A stretch of 64,000 nucleotides of DNA from Sphingomonas sp. KR3-1 (GTDB taxonomy: Bacteria > Pseudomonadota > Alphaproteobacteria > Sphingomonadales > Sphingomonadaceae). This document shows, one piece after another, positions 45,673 through 54,654 of the stretch. The position numbers were made by a program, and so were the translations under genes. Every line of letters begins with the position of its first letter. Positions within the stretch are counted from its first letter, which is position 1. The notes under the pieces were generated by a model. The model made no database searches and had not been told where the DNA came from. It was given only the letters and a program-made list of their open reading frames with translations. The stretch spans positions 1-64,000 of the forward strand of contig NZ_JBDZDQ010000001.1 of assembly GCF_040049295.1 (NCBI RefSeq). The letters run 5' to 3'.

Positions 45673-46338
45673 TCAGCGGGGATGCGCTTCGTCGTCATCC
45701 TCGTGATGGGTGCCGAGCCCGGCGCCCATTCCCATGCCCATCGCACCGCCCATGCCGGCGCTGCCACCGCCTTCGCCCTTGCCGCCGCCCTGGCGGGCAT
45801 CGTCGCCCTTGCTGCGCCCGCCGCCGGCGCCTGACGGCCGCGTCGGCCCCTGAAGCGGGATATCCAGGCCCTTGGGCACCGGATCGAGATCGAGCGCCTT
45901 GCGGATGAAGTCGCGCAGCGAGACCACCAGCGCATGCGTGTGCACCGGACGCCCGGCGACCAGCTCGCGCGCGGCCTGCTCGGCGAGGCGCACCTGCTCC
46001 GCGGTGCCGAGCAGGATCACGTCCGAAAGCGCCGCCTCGACGGCATCGCGAATCCGGCGCGGGCGATCCGAGCTCTCCGCCCTGCCGCCCGCTTCGACCA
46101 GGTCGCGAAAATGGCGCGGGTCGACGGTCAGGTCTCCGGTGAACGATCCGCCCAGCGTGCGATAGGCGGCGATCAGCGTGCGGAGGCGCTCGTTGATCTG
46201 CCGATTCATGCTTTCGCGGCGGCGCTGCACGGTGAGCATCATCGCCAGCCGGATGCCGACGCCGATCAAGGTAACCAGCGCGAGCCCGACCAGGGTCGCC
46301 GTGACGCTCTGCCAGGAGCTGAAATCCACATTGCGCAT
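45673..46338 (-). CDS. hypothetical membrane-associated protein with Gly/Met-rich tail (221 aa)
   Basis: A 221-residue protein with one N-terminal transmembrane helix (about residues 11-33). A cytosolic helical region follows (MNRQINERLRTLIAAYRTLGGSFTG), and the C-terminal tail from about residue 180 is disordered and rich in Gly, Ser and Met, ending HHEDDDEAHPR. I do not recognise a family. The gene lies convergent with trpG, and the start at 46338 has only a weak SD. An interruption of the trp gene set. Confidence 0.62.
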   Translation of the reverse strand: MRNVDFSSWQSVTATLVGLALVTLIGVGIRLAMMLTVQRRRESMNRQINERLRTLIAAYRTLGGSFTGDLTVDPRHFRDLVEAGGRAESSDRPRRIRDAVEAALSDVILLGTAEQVRLAEQAARELVAGRPVHTHALVVSLRDFIRKALDLDPVPKGLDIPLQGPTRPSGAGGGRSKGDDARQGGGKGEGGGSAGMGGAMGMGMGAGLGTHHEDDDEAHPR

Positions 46339-46476
46339 CGCCCTGCAACGCGTGGAGCGCGCAGGATTTCCCGCCCAAAGTTGCGACAATTTCACGCACC
46401 CGGCGACATAGCGGCGCGACATGGCGGCGCCATTGTCTCCAGCATCGGCCCGATCCCGGGCGATATGGAGAGTGCA

Positions 46477-46842
46477 ATGAACCACAAGCTGCAGCTCGTC
46501 GGCGCGACGCTGGCCGGCGTGCTCGTCACCGTCGCGGCGGGCGGCATCGCCGTTGCCAGCATGGGTGGCGACCGGGGCATGGGCCCCTTCGCCCGCGCCG
46601 ATGCCAATGGCGACGGCGTGATTACCCGCGCCGAATGGATCGCGGCGGCGAACGCCCGCTTCGACAAGTTCGATGCCAACAAGGACGGCAAGCTGATCGT
46701 CGGCGAGATCCCGCCCCCGCCACGCCACCACGGCCGCCACCACGGCCCGCGCTTCGATGGGCCGGAGGATGGTCCGGACGATGCGGCCCCCGCACCGGCT
46801 GCCTCCGCACCCGCGGCGGCGCAGCCGGGGAATGCGAACTAA
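46477..46842 (+). CDS. exported EF-hand protein (121 aa)
   Basis: A 121-residue secreted protein: an N-terminal hydrophobic segment (to about residue 30) acting as signal or anchor, then two EF-hand loops DANGDGVITRAE and DANKDGKLIVGE with intact Asp/Asn/Glu positions. A Pro/His-rich segment (PPPPRHHGRHHGPRF) and an acidic/Ala-rich tail follow. It probably binds calcium in the periplasm. GGAG lies seven bases before the ATG. Another EF-hand protein lies at 54.7-55.4 kb. Confidence 0.78.
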   Translation: MNHKLQLVGATLAGVLVTVAAGGIAVASMGGDRGMGPFARADANGDGVITRAEWIAAANARFDKFDANKDGKLIVGEIPPPPRHHGRHHGPRFDGPEDGPDDAAPAPAASAPAAAQPGNAN

Positions 46843-46870
46843 ATTCCCTCTCCCTCTGGTGCATCGGAGG

Positions 46871-46935
46871 CGGCGGAAGGGTGAGGGTCTGCGCTTGTCC
46901 CGCGTGACCCTCACCCTGCTTCGCTACGCTCGACC
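46871..46935. repeat. copy of GGCGGCGGAAGGGTGAGGGTC repeat
   Basis: AGGGTGAGGGTC (46878-46889) and GACCCTCACCCT (46906-46917) form a 12-bp stem with a 16-base loop. The left flank GGCGGCGGAAGGGTGAGGGTC and right flank CGCTACGCTCG match the larger repeat block behind trpE at 43683-43751. Located just before the antiporter gene. Confidence 0.65.
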
Positions 46936-46991
46936 ACCCTCCCCCAAAGGCAAAGGGTTGAAGCGGCGCGACAACCCGCTAGCCTCGGCGC

Positions 46992-48554
46992 ATGACCTTC
47001 TTCGAGAGCTTCGTGGCGCTCCTCGCCCTGGCGGTGCTGCTGCTGCAGGTCTCGCGGCGCACGCCGATCCCCTATCCGACGATGCTCGCCGCCGCCGGCG
47101 TGATCGTCGCCACCATTCCCGGCAGCCCCGATATCGCGCTCGACGGGCATACCGCGATGGCGCTGTTCATCGCGCCGGTGCTGCTCGACGCCGCGTTCGA
47201 CTTCCCCCTCGCCGCCATTCGCCGGCTGTGGCGCCCGCTGGTCGCGCTCGCCGTCTTCGCGGTGCTGGTGACCACCGGCGTGGTCGCCTGGATCGGCTGG
47301 CAGTTCGCCGGCCTGCCGATCGCGGCGGCCATTGCCCTGGGTGCGATCGTCGCTCCGCCCGACGCTGCCGCGGCCACCTCGATCCTCCAGTCCGCCAGCC
47401 TGCCCCGCCGCACCGTCCAGATCCTCACCGGCGAGAGCCTGCTCAACGATGCCACCGCGTTGCTCCTCTTCGGTGCCGCGGTGGCGGTGCAGAGCCATGG
47501 CGGGATCGATGCCGGCGTCGCCACGCGGCTGAGCCTTGCCGTGCCCGGCGGCATCCTGCTCGGCCTCGCCTGCGGCTGGCTGATGGGCAAGCTGATGCCG
47601 TTCACCCGCGGATCGTTCGGCGGCAACCTGTTCGAGTTCGTCAACACCTGGATCGCCTGGATCATCGCCGAGCGGCTGGGCCTCTCGGCCGTGCTCTGCG
47701 TGGTCGCCTGCGCGATGTACGTCGCCAATTCGCCGAGCGTGCCGATCAGCGCGCGCAACCGCGTCCAGTCCTTCGCGGTGTGGGGCGTGGCGGTGTTCGT
47801 GCTCAACGTCGTCGCCTTCCTGCTGATGGGCATGCAGGCGCGCCAGATCGTAGCGGGAATGAGCCCGGAGCGGCTGCGCGAGGCGGCGGGGTTCGCCGGG
47901 CTGGTGGTGCTCGGGGTGATCGTCGCGCGAATCGCCTGGTCGCTCAGCTACAATCTGCTGGTCCGCACCTTCCCGATGATACGCGGCAACCTGCCGCCGC
48001 CCAGCTTCGCCCAGAGCCTCGTCGTCGGCTGGTGCGGGATGCGCGGGCTGGTCACCGTCGCGACCGCCTTCGCCTTGCCGCGCGACTTCCCCCAGCGCGA
48101 CCTGATCGTGCTTTCCGCCTTCGCCGTGGTGCTGGCGACGCTGGTGCTCCAGGGCCTCACGCTCGCGCCGCTGATCAAGCTGCTCGGGCTTGCCGGCAAG
48201 GGCGATGGCGAGGAGGTGCTGAACCAGGCCCGTCGCGCGCTGGCCGAAGCCGCGCTCGCGGCGCTGTCCCGACGAGCAGGGCCGCATCGCCGACGAGACC
48301 CGCCGCCAGTTCGAGATCGACCGCAACGGCGCCGACAATGTCTGCCCCGAATTCGATGCCCGCCAGCGCCTGAGGCTCTGCGCGATCGCCGCCCAGCGGG
48401 CGCGGCTCGATGCACTGCTCGACGACGACACGATCGGCCAGGATCTCTACGAGCAGCTCCAGGAGGAACTCGACTGGCGCGAACTCTCGATCAGCCCCGA
48501 GGGGCGGCACCTGATCGAAGCGGGCTAAAGCAGGATTTGCTCGACTTCGCATAA
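46992..48554 (+). CDS. CPA1-type Na+/H+ antiporter, frameshifted in its C-terminal tail
   Basis: The 520-codon frame encodes about 12-13 transmembrane helices and the CPA1 features GAIVAPPDAAAATSILQ and LTGESLLNDATALLLF, so the transport domain (to about residue 400) is intact. After residue 425 the frame becomes an Arg/Pro-rich stretch unlike any antiporter. Removing one C near 48267-48270 would continue DEQGRIADETRRQFEIDRN, a normal acidic cytosolic tail, to a stop at 48526-48528. The in-frame product reads past that stop. This is a frameshift mutation or a sequence error; the antiporter may still transport. Confidence 0.75.
   Translation: MTFFESFVALLALAVLLLQVSRRTPIPYPTMLAAAGVIVATIPGSPDIALDGHTAMALFIAPVLLDAAFDFPLAAIRRLWRPLVALAVFAVLVTTGVVAWIGWQFAGLPIAAAIALGAIVAPPDAAAATSILQSASLPRRTVQILTGESLLNDATALLLFGAAVAVQSHGGIDAGVATRLSLAVPGGILLGLACGWLMGKLMPFTRGSFGGNLFEFVNTWIAWIIAERLGLSAVLCVVACAMYVANSPSVPISARNRVQSFAVWGVAVFVLNVVAFLLMGMQARQIVAGMSPERLREAAGFAGLVVLGVIVARIAWSLSYNLLVRTFPMIRGNLPPPSFAQSLVVGWCGMRGLVTVATAFALPRDFPQRDLIVLSAFAVVLATLVLQGLTLAPLIKLLGLAGKGDGEEVLNQARRALAEAALAALSRRAGPHRRRDPPPVRDRPQRRRQCLPRIRCPPAPEALRDRRPAGAARCTARRRHDRPGSLRAAPGGTRLARTLDQPRGAAPDRSGLKQDLLDFA
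48271..48528 (+). other. displaced C-terminal tail of the antiporter (in the other frame)
   Basis: Starting with GACGAGCAGGGCCGC, this 86-codon frame encodes DEQGRIADETRRQF and ends EGRHLIEAG before TAA at 48526. It reads as the regulatory tail expected of CPA1 antiporters but has no start codon of its own. It is not in frame with the transport domain. Confidence 0.7.
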
Positions 48555-48576
48555 TGCGAAGCGCGATAGAGCCCGC

Positions 48577-49569
48577 GTGACGACCTTTACCCTCCTTCCC
48601 GATCCCGCATCGCCGCTCGCCCGCGAGTCCGCGGCGCAGGCCTTTGCCGACATTCTCGACGGCACTGCCCCCGAGCCCGAGATCGAGCGCTTCCTGATCG
48701 CGCTTTCCGAGCGCGGCGAGACCAGCGTCGAGATCGCCGAGGCCGCGCGGGCGATGCGCGCGCGGCTGATCCCGATCACCGCTCCCGAAGGCGCGATCGA
48801 CGTGTGCGGCACCGGCGGCGACGGCCACCATACGCTCAACGTCTCGACCGCGGTGAGCCTGGTCGTCGCGGCGGCCGGCGTGCCCGTCGCCAAGCACGGC
48901 AACCGCGCCGCCTCGTCCAAGTCGGGCGCGGCCGACACGCTGGAGGCGCTCGGCCTCGATCTCGACCGCGCCGGCGCACGCGCGGAGGAATCGCTCCACG
49001 AACTCGGCATCGCCTTCCTCTTCGCCCAGGCGCACCACCCCTCGATGGCGCGCATCGGGCCGCTGCGCCGCCGGATCGGCCGCCGCACGATCTTCAACCT
49101 GATGGGCCCGCTGGCGAATCCCGCGCACGTCACCCGCCAGCTGATCGGCATCGCCCGCCCCGACTATGCCCCGATCTACGCCGAGGCGCTCGAGCAATTG
49201 GGCGTCGAGGCCGCGGCGATCGTCTCCGGCGAGGAAGGGCTGGACGAGCTCTCCACCGAGCATGCCAGCGTCGTCGTCAGCATCGGCAGCTCGGGGCTCC
49301 CGTCGCGGATCACGCCCGAGGATGCCGGGCTCCCGCGCCACCCGCTCAGCGCGATCCGCGGCGGCGGCCCGGAATACAACGCCCTCGCCCTGCGCCGCCT
49401 GCTCCAGGGCGAGCAAAGCCCCTATCGCGACGCGGTGCTGCTCAACGCCGCCGCCGCCTTGGTGATCGCCGGCGAGGCGAGCGACCTGCGCGAAGGCGCC
49501 GAGGAAGCCGCCGAGACGATCGACAAGGGCCTTGCCAACGCGCTGCTCGACTGCTGGATCGCCTTTTGA
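48577..49569 (+). CDS. trpD: anthranilate phosphoribosyltransferase
   Basis: A 330-residue phosphoribosyltransferase. The phosphate/PRPP-binding signature is [40 protein letters not shown]. The C-terminal region supplies further substrate contacts ([10 protein letters not shown]). It joins anthranilate to PRPP. The GTG start is preceded by a weak SD; the stop overlaps trpC by one base (TGATG). trpC and moaC follow in the same operon. Confidence 0.95.
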   Translation: MTTFTLLPDPASPLARESAAQAFADILDGTAPEPEIERFLIALSERGETSVEIAEAARAMRARLIPITAPEGAIDVCGTGGDGHHTLNVSTAVSLVVAAAGVPVAKHGNRAASSKSGAADTLEALGLDLDRAGARAEESLHELGIAFLFAQAHHPSMARIGPLRRRIGRRTIFNLMGPLANPAHVTRQLIGIARPDYAPIYAEALEQLGVEAAAIVSGEEGLDELSTEHASVVVSIGSSGLPSRITPEDAGLPRHPLSAIRGGGPEYNALALRRLLQGEQSPYRDAVLLNAAAALVIAGEASDLREGAEEAAETIDKGLANALLDCWIAF

Positions 49570-50354
49570 TGTCCACGATCCTCGACACCATCATCGTCAC
49601 CAAGCACCGCGAAGTCGCCGAGCGCCGCGCCGCCGTGCCGCTTTCGGACCTGCACGGCCAGGCGCTCGCCCGCACGCCGCCGCGCGGCTTCAAGGCTGCG
49701 CTCGATGCCAAGGCGGCGACCGGCTACGGCCTGATCGCCGAGATCAAGAAGGCCAGCCCGTCCAAGGGCCTGATCCGCGCCGATTTCGATCCGCCGGCGC
49801 ACGCCCGCGCCTATCAGGCCGGCGGTGCCGCCTGCCTCTCGGTGCTGACCGACCAGGAATATTTCCAGGGGCATGAGGAGTATCTGATCGCCGCGCGCGC
49901 CGCCTGCGACCTGCCGGTGATCCGCAAGGACTTCATGGTCGACCCCTGGCAGGCGTTCGAATCGCGCGCGATCGGGGCCGATGCGATCCTGATCATCGTT
50001 GCCGCGCTCGACGACGGCCAGATGGCCGAGATCGAGGACGCCGCGATCGGGCTCGGCATGAACGTGCTGGTCGAGGTGCACGACGCCGACGAGCTCGAGC
50101 GCGCGCTCAAGCTGCGCTCGCGGCTGATCGGAGTGAACAACCGCAACCTCAAGACCTTCGAGGTCGACCTCCAGAAGACCTATGACTTGGTGCGCCACGC
50201 GCCGGCCGACTGCACCTTCGTCGCCGAGAGCGGGCTCAACAGCCGCGCCGACCTCGATGCGATGGCCGCGCACGACATTCGCTGCTTCCTCGTCGGCGAA
50301 TCTCTGATGCGTCAGGACGATGTCGAGGCGGCGACGCGGGCCTTGGTGGGGTGA
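49569..50354 (+). CDS. trpC: indole-3-glycerol phosphate synthase
   Basis: A 261-residue TIM barrel that cyclises CDRP to indole-glycerol phosphate. Catalytic motifs: [16 protein letters not shown] with Lys, [24 protein letters not shown] and [12 protein letters not shown]. Only the synthase module is present, so it is not fused to TrpF. Its ATG overlaps the trpD stop (TGATG) and its stop overlaps moaC (GTGA), indicating tight coupling. Confidence 0.96.
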   Translation: MSTILDTIIVTKHREVAERRAAVPLSDLHGQALARTPPRGFKAALDAKAATGYGLIAEIKKASPSKGLIRADFDPPAHARAYQAGGAACLSVLTDQEYFQGHEEYLIAARAACDLPVIRKDFMVDPWQAFESRAIGADAILIIVAALDDGQMAEIEDAAIGLGMNVLVEVHDADELERALKLRSRLIGVNNRNLKTFEVDLQKTYDLVRHAPADCTFVAESGLNSRADLDAMAAHDIRCFLVGESLMRQDDVEAATRALVG

Positions 50355-50818
50355 ACGACCTCACCCATCTCGACGAAACCGGTGCCGCGCGCATGGTCGA
50401 TGTCGCGGGGAAGGCGATCACCCCACGCGAAGCCGTCGCCAGCGGCCGCATCACCATGTCGGCCGAGGCTGCCGCCGCGATCCGTGCGGGCGCAGTCAAG
50501 AAGGGCGATGTCCTTGCCACCGCGCGCATCGCCGGGATCATGGCCGCCAAACGCACCGCCGAGCTGATCCCGCTCTGCCACCCGCTGCCGCTCACCAAGG
50601 TCGCGGTCGACCTGATCCCCGACGAGACGGGCATCACCGTCACTGCCACTGCCGCGACCGAGGCGCAGACCGGCGTCGAGATGGAAGCGCTCACCGCCGT
50701 CTCCACCGCGCTGCTCACCCTCTACGACATGGCCAAGGCGCTCGATAAGGCGATGGTGATCGGCGAGATTCGCCTGCTCTCCAAGAAGGGCGGCAAATCG
50801 GGCGACTGGGTGGCCTGA
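50351..50818 (+). CDS. moaC: cyclic pyranopterin monophosphate synthase
   Basis: A 155-residue enzyme of molybdenum cofactor synthesis, making cyclic pyranopterin monophosphate with MoaA. The core motifs are intact: [12 protein letters not shown] with the conserved His, and [21 protein letters not shown]. The Lys cluster near residue 130 (AKALDKAMV) is present. It begins in the trpC stop region and shares the operon. moeA lies 1.9 kb downstream, after two unrelated genes. Confidence 0.95.
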   Translation: MNDLTHLDETGAARMVDVAGKAITPREAVASGRITMSAEAAAAIRAGAVKKGDVLATARIAGIMAAKRTAELIPLCHPLPLTKVAVDLIPDETGITVTATAATEAQTGVEMEALTAVSTALLTLYDMAKALDKAMVIGEIRLLSKKGGKSGDWVA

Positions 50819-50820
50819 CG

Positions 50821-50915
50821 CCCTCTTCCCGTCATCCCCGCGCGGGCGGGGATCCACAGCCAAGCGCGGCACGGTAGAGAAACCCTGGGTCCCGGCTTTC
50901 GCCGGGGTGACGAAC
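50821..50915. repeat. REP-like double hairpin
   Basis: ATCCCCGC/GCGGGGAT (50834-50853) and CCCGGC-TTTC-GCCGGG (50891-50906). The outer GTCATCCCC and GGGGTGAC arms also complement. This is the common bipartite REP form in sphingomonads. No gene. Confidence 0.55.
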
Positions 50916-50941
50916 AGGGATGGACAGCCGCACCAAATCAT

Positions 50942-50967
50942 AATAGTTAGTTCACAACCTAACTATT
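50942..50967. promoter_or_regulatory. inverted repeat operator candidate before the GST gene
   Basis: AATAGTTAG (50942-50950) and CTAACTATT (50959-50967) are a perfect 9-bp inverted repeat spaced by 8 bases. It lies 12 bases before the ATG at 50979, where a repressor would block transcription. A winged-helix repressor such as an HxlR/MarR type is a plausible binder, but no regulator is adjacent. Confidence 0.5.
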
Positions 50968-50978
50968 CGAGCCCCGCC

Positions 50979-51632
50979 ATGACCCTTCAGCTCTTCGGCC
51001 ACCCCTTCTCGTCCTACACCTGGAAGGCGCTGATCGCGCTCTACGAGAACGGCACCGACTTCGCGTTCCGCAATCTCGAGGACCCTGGGGCCAGTGCCGA
51101 GCTGGAAGCGCGCTGGCCGCTCAAGCTCTTCCCCGTCCTGGTCGAGGGCGAGCGGACGGTGCTCGAGGCGACGGCGATCGTCGAATATCTCGACGTCCAC
51201 CATCCCGGCCCGGTGCCGATGATCCCCGCCGACCCCGACCTCGCGGTGCAGGCGCGGATGCTCGACCGGGTGTTCGACAACTATGTCATGGGCATGATGC
51301 AGCGGCCCGTGCTCAACGCGCTGCTGCCCGAGGAGCGGCGCGACCCGGTCGGTCTCGAGGAGGCCATGGCGAAGCTCGACAAGGTCTATGCCTGGCTCGA
51401 TGCCTATCTCGCCGGGCGCAGCTGGGCGGTGGGCGACCGCTTCACGCTCGCCGATTGCGCCGCCGGGCCCTCGCTCTTCTACGCCGATTGGGTGCGCCCC
51501 ATTCCCGAGGACCTGGCCCATCTCCGCGCCTATCGCGCCCGTCTGCTCGCGCGTCCCTCGATCGCGCGCTGCGTCGAGGAAGCGCGGCCCTATCGCGGCT
51601 ATTTCCCCCTCGGCGCGCCGGACCGCGACTGA
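50979..51632 (+). CDS. glutathione S-transferase family protein
   Basis: A 217-residue protein with an N-terminal thioredoxin-like domain (MTLQLFGHPFSSYTWKALIALYENG, with Ser in the active-site region) and a helical C-terminal domain with AVGDRFTLADCAAGPSLFYADW. Cytosolic GST; the substrate is unknown. An inverted repeat lies directly before it. Confidence 0.9.
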   Translation: MTLQLFGHPFSSYTWKALIALYENGTDFAFRNLEDPGASAELEARWPLKLFPVLVEGERTVLEATAIVEYLDVHHPGPVPMIPADPDLAVQARMLDRVFDNYVMGMMQRPVLNALLPEERRDPVGLEEAMAKLDKVYAWLDAYLAGRSWAVGDRFTLADCAAGPSLFYADWVRPIPEDLAHLRAYRARLLARPSIARCVEEARPYRGYFPLGAPDRD

Positions 51633-51671
51633 TCGTTCCGGGGCGCATTAGGGATTCCGCAACCCTCAGAA

Positions 51672-51677
51672 TTAACC
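51672..51677 (+). promoter_or_regulatory. CtrA-like half-site (TTAACC)
   Basis: TTAACC lies 64 bases before the multi-PilZ gene. Confidence 0.3.
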
Positions 51678-51735
51678 CCGCCTTCACGCCGCGCCGCCAC
51701 TATCACCCCGGGCGTCTGGGCGAGAAATTTCAGTT

Positions 51736-52686
51736 ATGCGACAAGGGCTTGCGTCCTCCACCATTTTCAGTCTCGGGGCCGAGCCGCCGGCGATGCTGGC
51801 GGCCGCCGATCCGTCCGAGCATGCCAGCCTGGATTCGGCCTTCCTCGCCGATGAGAGCGGCCGCCTGCCCTGCACGATCCGCAAGCTGAGCGCCGCCGGC
51901 GCGACGCTCCAGATCGAGGACGACGTCGCGGAAGGCGACCTGCTCAACCTCGAGCTCGCCAACGGCCAGTCGCTGCCCGGTCGAGTCTCCTGGACCGACG
52001 AAGGCGCCGCCGGCTTCCTCTTCGCCGAGCCGATCGACGTGATCAGCACGCTCGCGCGCAACCTCGCCGCCCTTCCCGCCGAGCGCCGCAACGTGCCGCG
52101 CGTCGAGCTGCACCAGACGATCTGCGTGCGCCGCGGCAACCAGGTGGAATTCACCCGCAGCCGCAACCTCTCGCAGGGCGGCTGCGGCTTCGAGACCGAC
52201 ATCGCGCTCCAGCTCGGCGATGTCGTCCAGATCAATTTCGATGGGCTGCGCCCACTCGATGGCGTGGTCCGCTGGTCGCAGGGCAATCTCGCCGGCGTCG
52301 CCTTCTACGAGGACATTCCCTGGCAGATGCTGATGCCGTGGCTCCGCCAGGTGCAGAAGACCCCGCCGCACCACACGCGCATGGCGGTGATGCACGAGCC
52401 GACCGGCCTGATCCCGGACAAGCAGGCGATCCGCCTCGATGCGCCGGCGCGGGTGCGCGAGGGCGTGCGCTGGTGGAACGTCAAGCTGCGCGCGATCACC
52501 CCGCATCTGGTCGAGTTCGAGACCAACGCGCCCTTCGCCGCCGGCACCCAGCTGTGGATCTCGCTCCCGCATATCGGCGGCGGCCCGGCCTCGGTGATCG
52601 AGCGCGACGACCGCAACCATTATCTTTGCGAGTTCCGCCTGCCGCTCAAGGCCGGCGATATCGGGCGGATGACCAACCCGAACTGA
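51736..52686 (+). CDS. multi-PilZ protein (three PilZ-like modules)
   Basis: A 316-residue protein. Residues about 35-105 form a PilZ-like barrel without the arginine motif. About 115-200 is a PilZ with RRNVPRVELHQ (RxxxR) and RNLSQGGCGF (N-x-S-x-G-G), so it can bind c-di-GMP. About 245-310 is a third, weaker barrel (VKLRAITPHLVEFETNAPF through HYLCEFRLPL). Tandem PilZ modules suggest a dimeric or switch-like reader. TTAACC lies 64 bases upstream. Confidence 0.8.
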   Translation: MRQGLASSTIFSLGAEPPAMLAAADPSEHASLDSAFLADESGRLPCTIRKLSAAGATLQIEDDVAEGDLLNLELANGQSLPGRVSWTDEGAAGFLFAEPIDVISTLARNLAALPAERRNVPRVELHQTICVRRGNQVEFTRSRNLSQGGCGFETDIALQLGDVVQINFDGLRPLDGVVRWSQGNLAGVAFYEDIPWQMLMPWLRQVQKTPPHHTRMAVMHEPTGLIPDKQAIRLDAPARVREGVRWWNVKLRAITPHLVEFETNAPFAAGTQLWISLPHIGGGPASVIERDDRNHYLCEFRLPLKAGDIGRMTNPN

Positions 52687-52724
52687 GGCTGGCGCAGGTC
52701 CGCGCGCTATCCTAGGCCGGGCGG

Positions 52725-53909
52725 ATGACCGCCCTCCTCCCCGTCGCCGAAGCCCAGGCCCGCCTGCTCGCGCTGGCCGAACCGGTAGCGGAGGAGAGCT
52801 GCCCGCCCGCCGAGGCCGCGGGCCGCTGGGCGGCGCGGGATATCCTCGCGCTGCGCACCCAGCCCGCGTCCGACCTCTCCTCGATGGACGGCTATGCGAT
52901 CCGCTTCGCCGATCTGCCCGGGCCCTGGCAGGTAATCGGCGAAAGCGCCGCCGGGCGCGGGTTCGCCGGCGAAGTCGCCCCGGGCCAGGCGATCCGCATC
53001 TTCACCGGCGCCCCGCTCCCGCCAGGCGCCGACACCGTGCTGGTGCAGGAGGAAGCTGCACGCGACGGTGCTGCCCTCACGCTAGCCGGCGAAGGCCCGC
53101 TCGGGCTCGGCAGCAGCGTCCGCCCGCGCGGGCTCGATTTCTCCGAAGGCGAGGTCCTGATCCGGGCCGGCGAGCGGATCACCCCCGCCCGGCTCGCGCT
53201 CGCCGCGATCGCCGGCCATGCCGCCCTGCCCGTCCGCCGCAAGGTCCGCGTGGCGCTGCTCTCCACCGGCGACGAGCTGGTGCCACCCGGCACGCCGCTC
53301 GGCCCCGACCAGATCCCCGAGACCAACCGCCTGCTGCTCGCCGCGCTGCTCGCCGACCTGCCGGTCGCGCTGATCGATCTCGGCATCCTGCCCGATGATC
53401 GCGCCGCGCTCGCGGCGGCGTTCCGGGCGCTGGACTGCGACCTGCTCGTCACCAGCGGCGGAGCTTCGGTCGGCGATCACGATCTCGTCCGCCCGGCGCT
53501 CGAGGCCGCGGGCGCCGCGATCGACTTCTGGAAGGTCGCGGTGCGGCCCGGCAAGCCGATGATGGCGGGCCGGCTCGGCGATGCCGTGGTGCTCGGCCTG
53601 CCCGGCAATCCGGTCTCGGCCTTCGTCACCGCCACATTGTTCGCGCGCCCGCTGGTCGCGCACCTCGCCGGCGCCGCCGATCCGCTGCCAAAGACGCGCA
53701 ACGTGCCGCTCGGCGAACCGCTCCCCGCCACCGGCGCGCGCGCCGACTATCTCCGTGCCGTGCTGGTCGATGGGCGGGCGCATGTCGCACCGATCCAGGA
53801 CTCGTCGATGCTGCGCACATTGGCGCAGGCGACCTGCCTGATCGTCCGTCCTGCGGGCGCTCCGGAGGCGAAAACCGGCGACTCGGCAGAAATCCTCGAC
53901 ATCGCTTGA
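52725..53909 (+). CDS. moeA: molybdopterin molybdenumtransferase
   Basis: A 394-residue MoeA. The central MoCF-binding domain shows [12 protein letters not shown] and [20 protein letters not shown], and the N-terminal part has [15 protein letters not shown] and [12 protein letters not shown]. It inserts molybdate into adenylated molybdopterin. Normal length. Its partner mogA is not seen here. It is separated from moaC by the GST and PilZ genes; lexA follows 58 bases after its stop. Confidence 0.95.
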   Translation: MTALLPVAEAQARLLALAEPVAEESCPPAEAAGRWAARDILALRTQPASDLSSMDGYAIRFADLPGPWQVIGESAAGRGFAGEVAPGQAIRIFTGAPLPPGADTVLVQEEAARDGAALTLAGEGPLGLGSSVRPRGLDFSEGEVLIRAGERITPARLALAAIAGHAALPVRRKVRVALLSTGDELVPPGTPLGPDQIPETNRLLLAALLADLPVALIDLGILPDDRAALAAAFRALDCDLLVTSGGASVGDHDLVRPALEAAGAAIDFWKVAVRPGKPMMAGRLGDAVVLGLPGNPVSAFVTATLFARPLVAHLAGAADPLPKTRNVPLGEPLPATGARADYLRAVLVDGRAHVAPIQDSSMLRTLAQATCLIVRPAGAPEAKTGDSAEILDIA

Positions 53910-53933
53910 CAAGCGCGCGGAACATTGCATAAA
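53906..53933 (+). promoter_or_regulatory. lexA promoter
   Basis: TTGACA (53906-53911) and CATAAA (53928-53933) are spaced by 16 bases. The SOS box begins two bases after the -10, where bound LexA would block RNA polymerase. Confidence 0.6.
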
Positions 53934-53934
53934 C

Positions 53935-53949
53935 GTTCCCAGTCTGTTC
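53935..53949 (+). promoter_or_regulatory. LexA operator (SOS box GTTC-N7-GTTC)
   Basis: GTTC CCAGTCT GTTC. This is exactly the direct-repeat operator used by alphaproteobacterial LexA proteins, and it lies directly in front of lexA, indicating autoregulation. Confidence 0.88.
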
Positions 53950-53967
53950 CAGACCGGGAGAAACGGG

Positions 53968-54651
53968 ATGCTCACGCGCAAGCAGCACGAGCTCATCTGC
54001 TTTATTGCCGATCGGCTTGCCGAGACTGGCGTGTCGCCTTCGTTCGAGGAAATGAAGGAAGCCCTCGATCTCAAGTCGAAGTCGGGCGTGCACCGGCTGA
54101 TCTCGGCGCTGGAAGAGCGCGAGTTCATTCGCCGCCTGCCCAACCGTGCCCGCGCGCTCGAAGTGCTGCGCATGCCGGAACGCGGCGAGACCGCGAAGAA
54201 GCCGGCCAAGGCGGCTCCCGCACCCGTGGGTGCGTCAAAGGAGTCAACGAATCTGCCGGCGCCGGCCAATGACGTGATCGAGATTCCGCTGCACGGCCGC
54301 ATCGCCGCCGGCACCCCGATCGAGGCGCTGCAAGATTCGGCGATGCTCCCCGTCCCCGCCGCCCTGCTCGGTGCGGGCGAGCATTATGCGCTCGAGGTTG
54401 CCGGCGATTCGATGGTCGAGGCCGGCATTCTCGACGGCGACTACGCCCTGATCCGCCGCACCGAGACGGCGCGGGACGGCGAGATCGTCGTTGCGCTGAT
54501 CGACGAGAATGAGGCGACGCTGAAGTATTTCCGCAAGGAAGGCGCGATGATCCGGCTCGACCCGGCGAACCGCGACTACAATCCCCAGCGCTACCGCCCC
54601 GACCAGGTTCGCGTGCAAGGCCGCCTCGCCGGGCTGCTACGCAAATATTGA
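53968..54651 (+). CDS. lexA: SOS-response repressor LexA
   Basis: A 227-residue protein: an N-terminal winged helix ([33 protein letters not shown]), a linker of about 45 residues, and a C-terminal S24 protease domain. Cleavage site Ala114-Gly115 (RIAAGTPI); catalytic Ser148 ([10 protein letters not shown]) and Lys186 (ATLKYFRK). It represses SOS genes and cuts itself when RecA is active. Own SOS box upstream. Near a divergent ComEC/RHH operon. Confidence 0.96.
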   Translation: MLTRKQHELICFIADRLAETGVSPSFEEMKEALDLKSKSGVHRLISALEEREFIRRLPNRARALEVLRMPERGETAKKPAKAAPAPVGASKESTNLPAPANDVIEIPLHGRIAAGTPIEALQDSAMLPVPAALLGAGEHYALEVAGDSMVEAGILDGDYALIRRTETARDGEIVVALIDENEATLKYFRKEGAMIRLDPANRDYNPQRYRPDQVRVQGRLAGLLRKY

Positions 54652-54654
54652 GCC

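Noticed and set aside
46992..48554. Programmed frameshifting in the antiporter
   Set aside because: No slippery heptamer or stimulating structure is visible at the junction; a mutation or sequence error is simpler.
53906..53949. GAAC-GTTC palindrome across the lexA promoter as an E. coli-type LexA box
   Set aside because: The direct repeat GTTC-N7-GTTC fits the alphaproteobacterial operator and no CTG-N10-CAG box is present.
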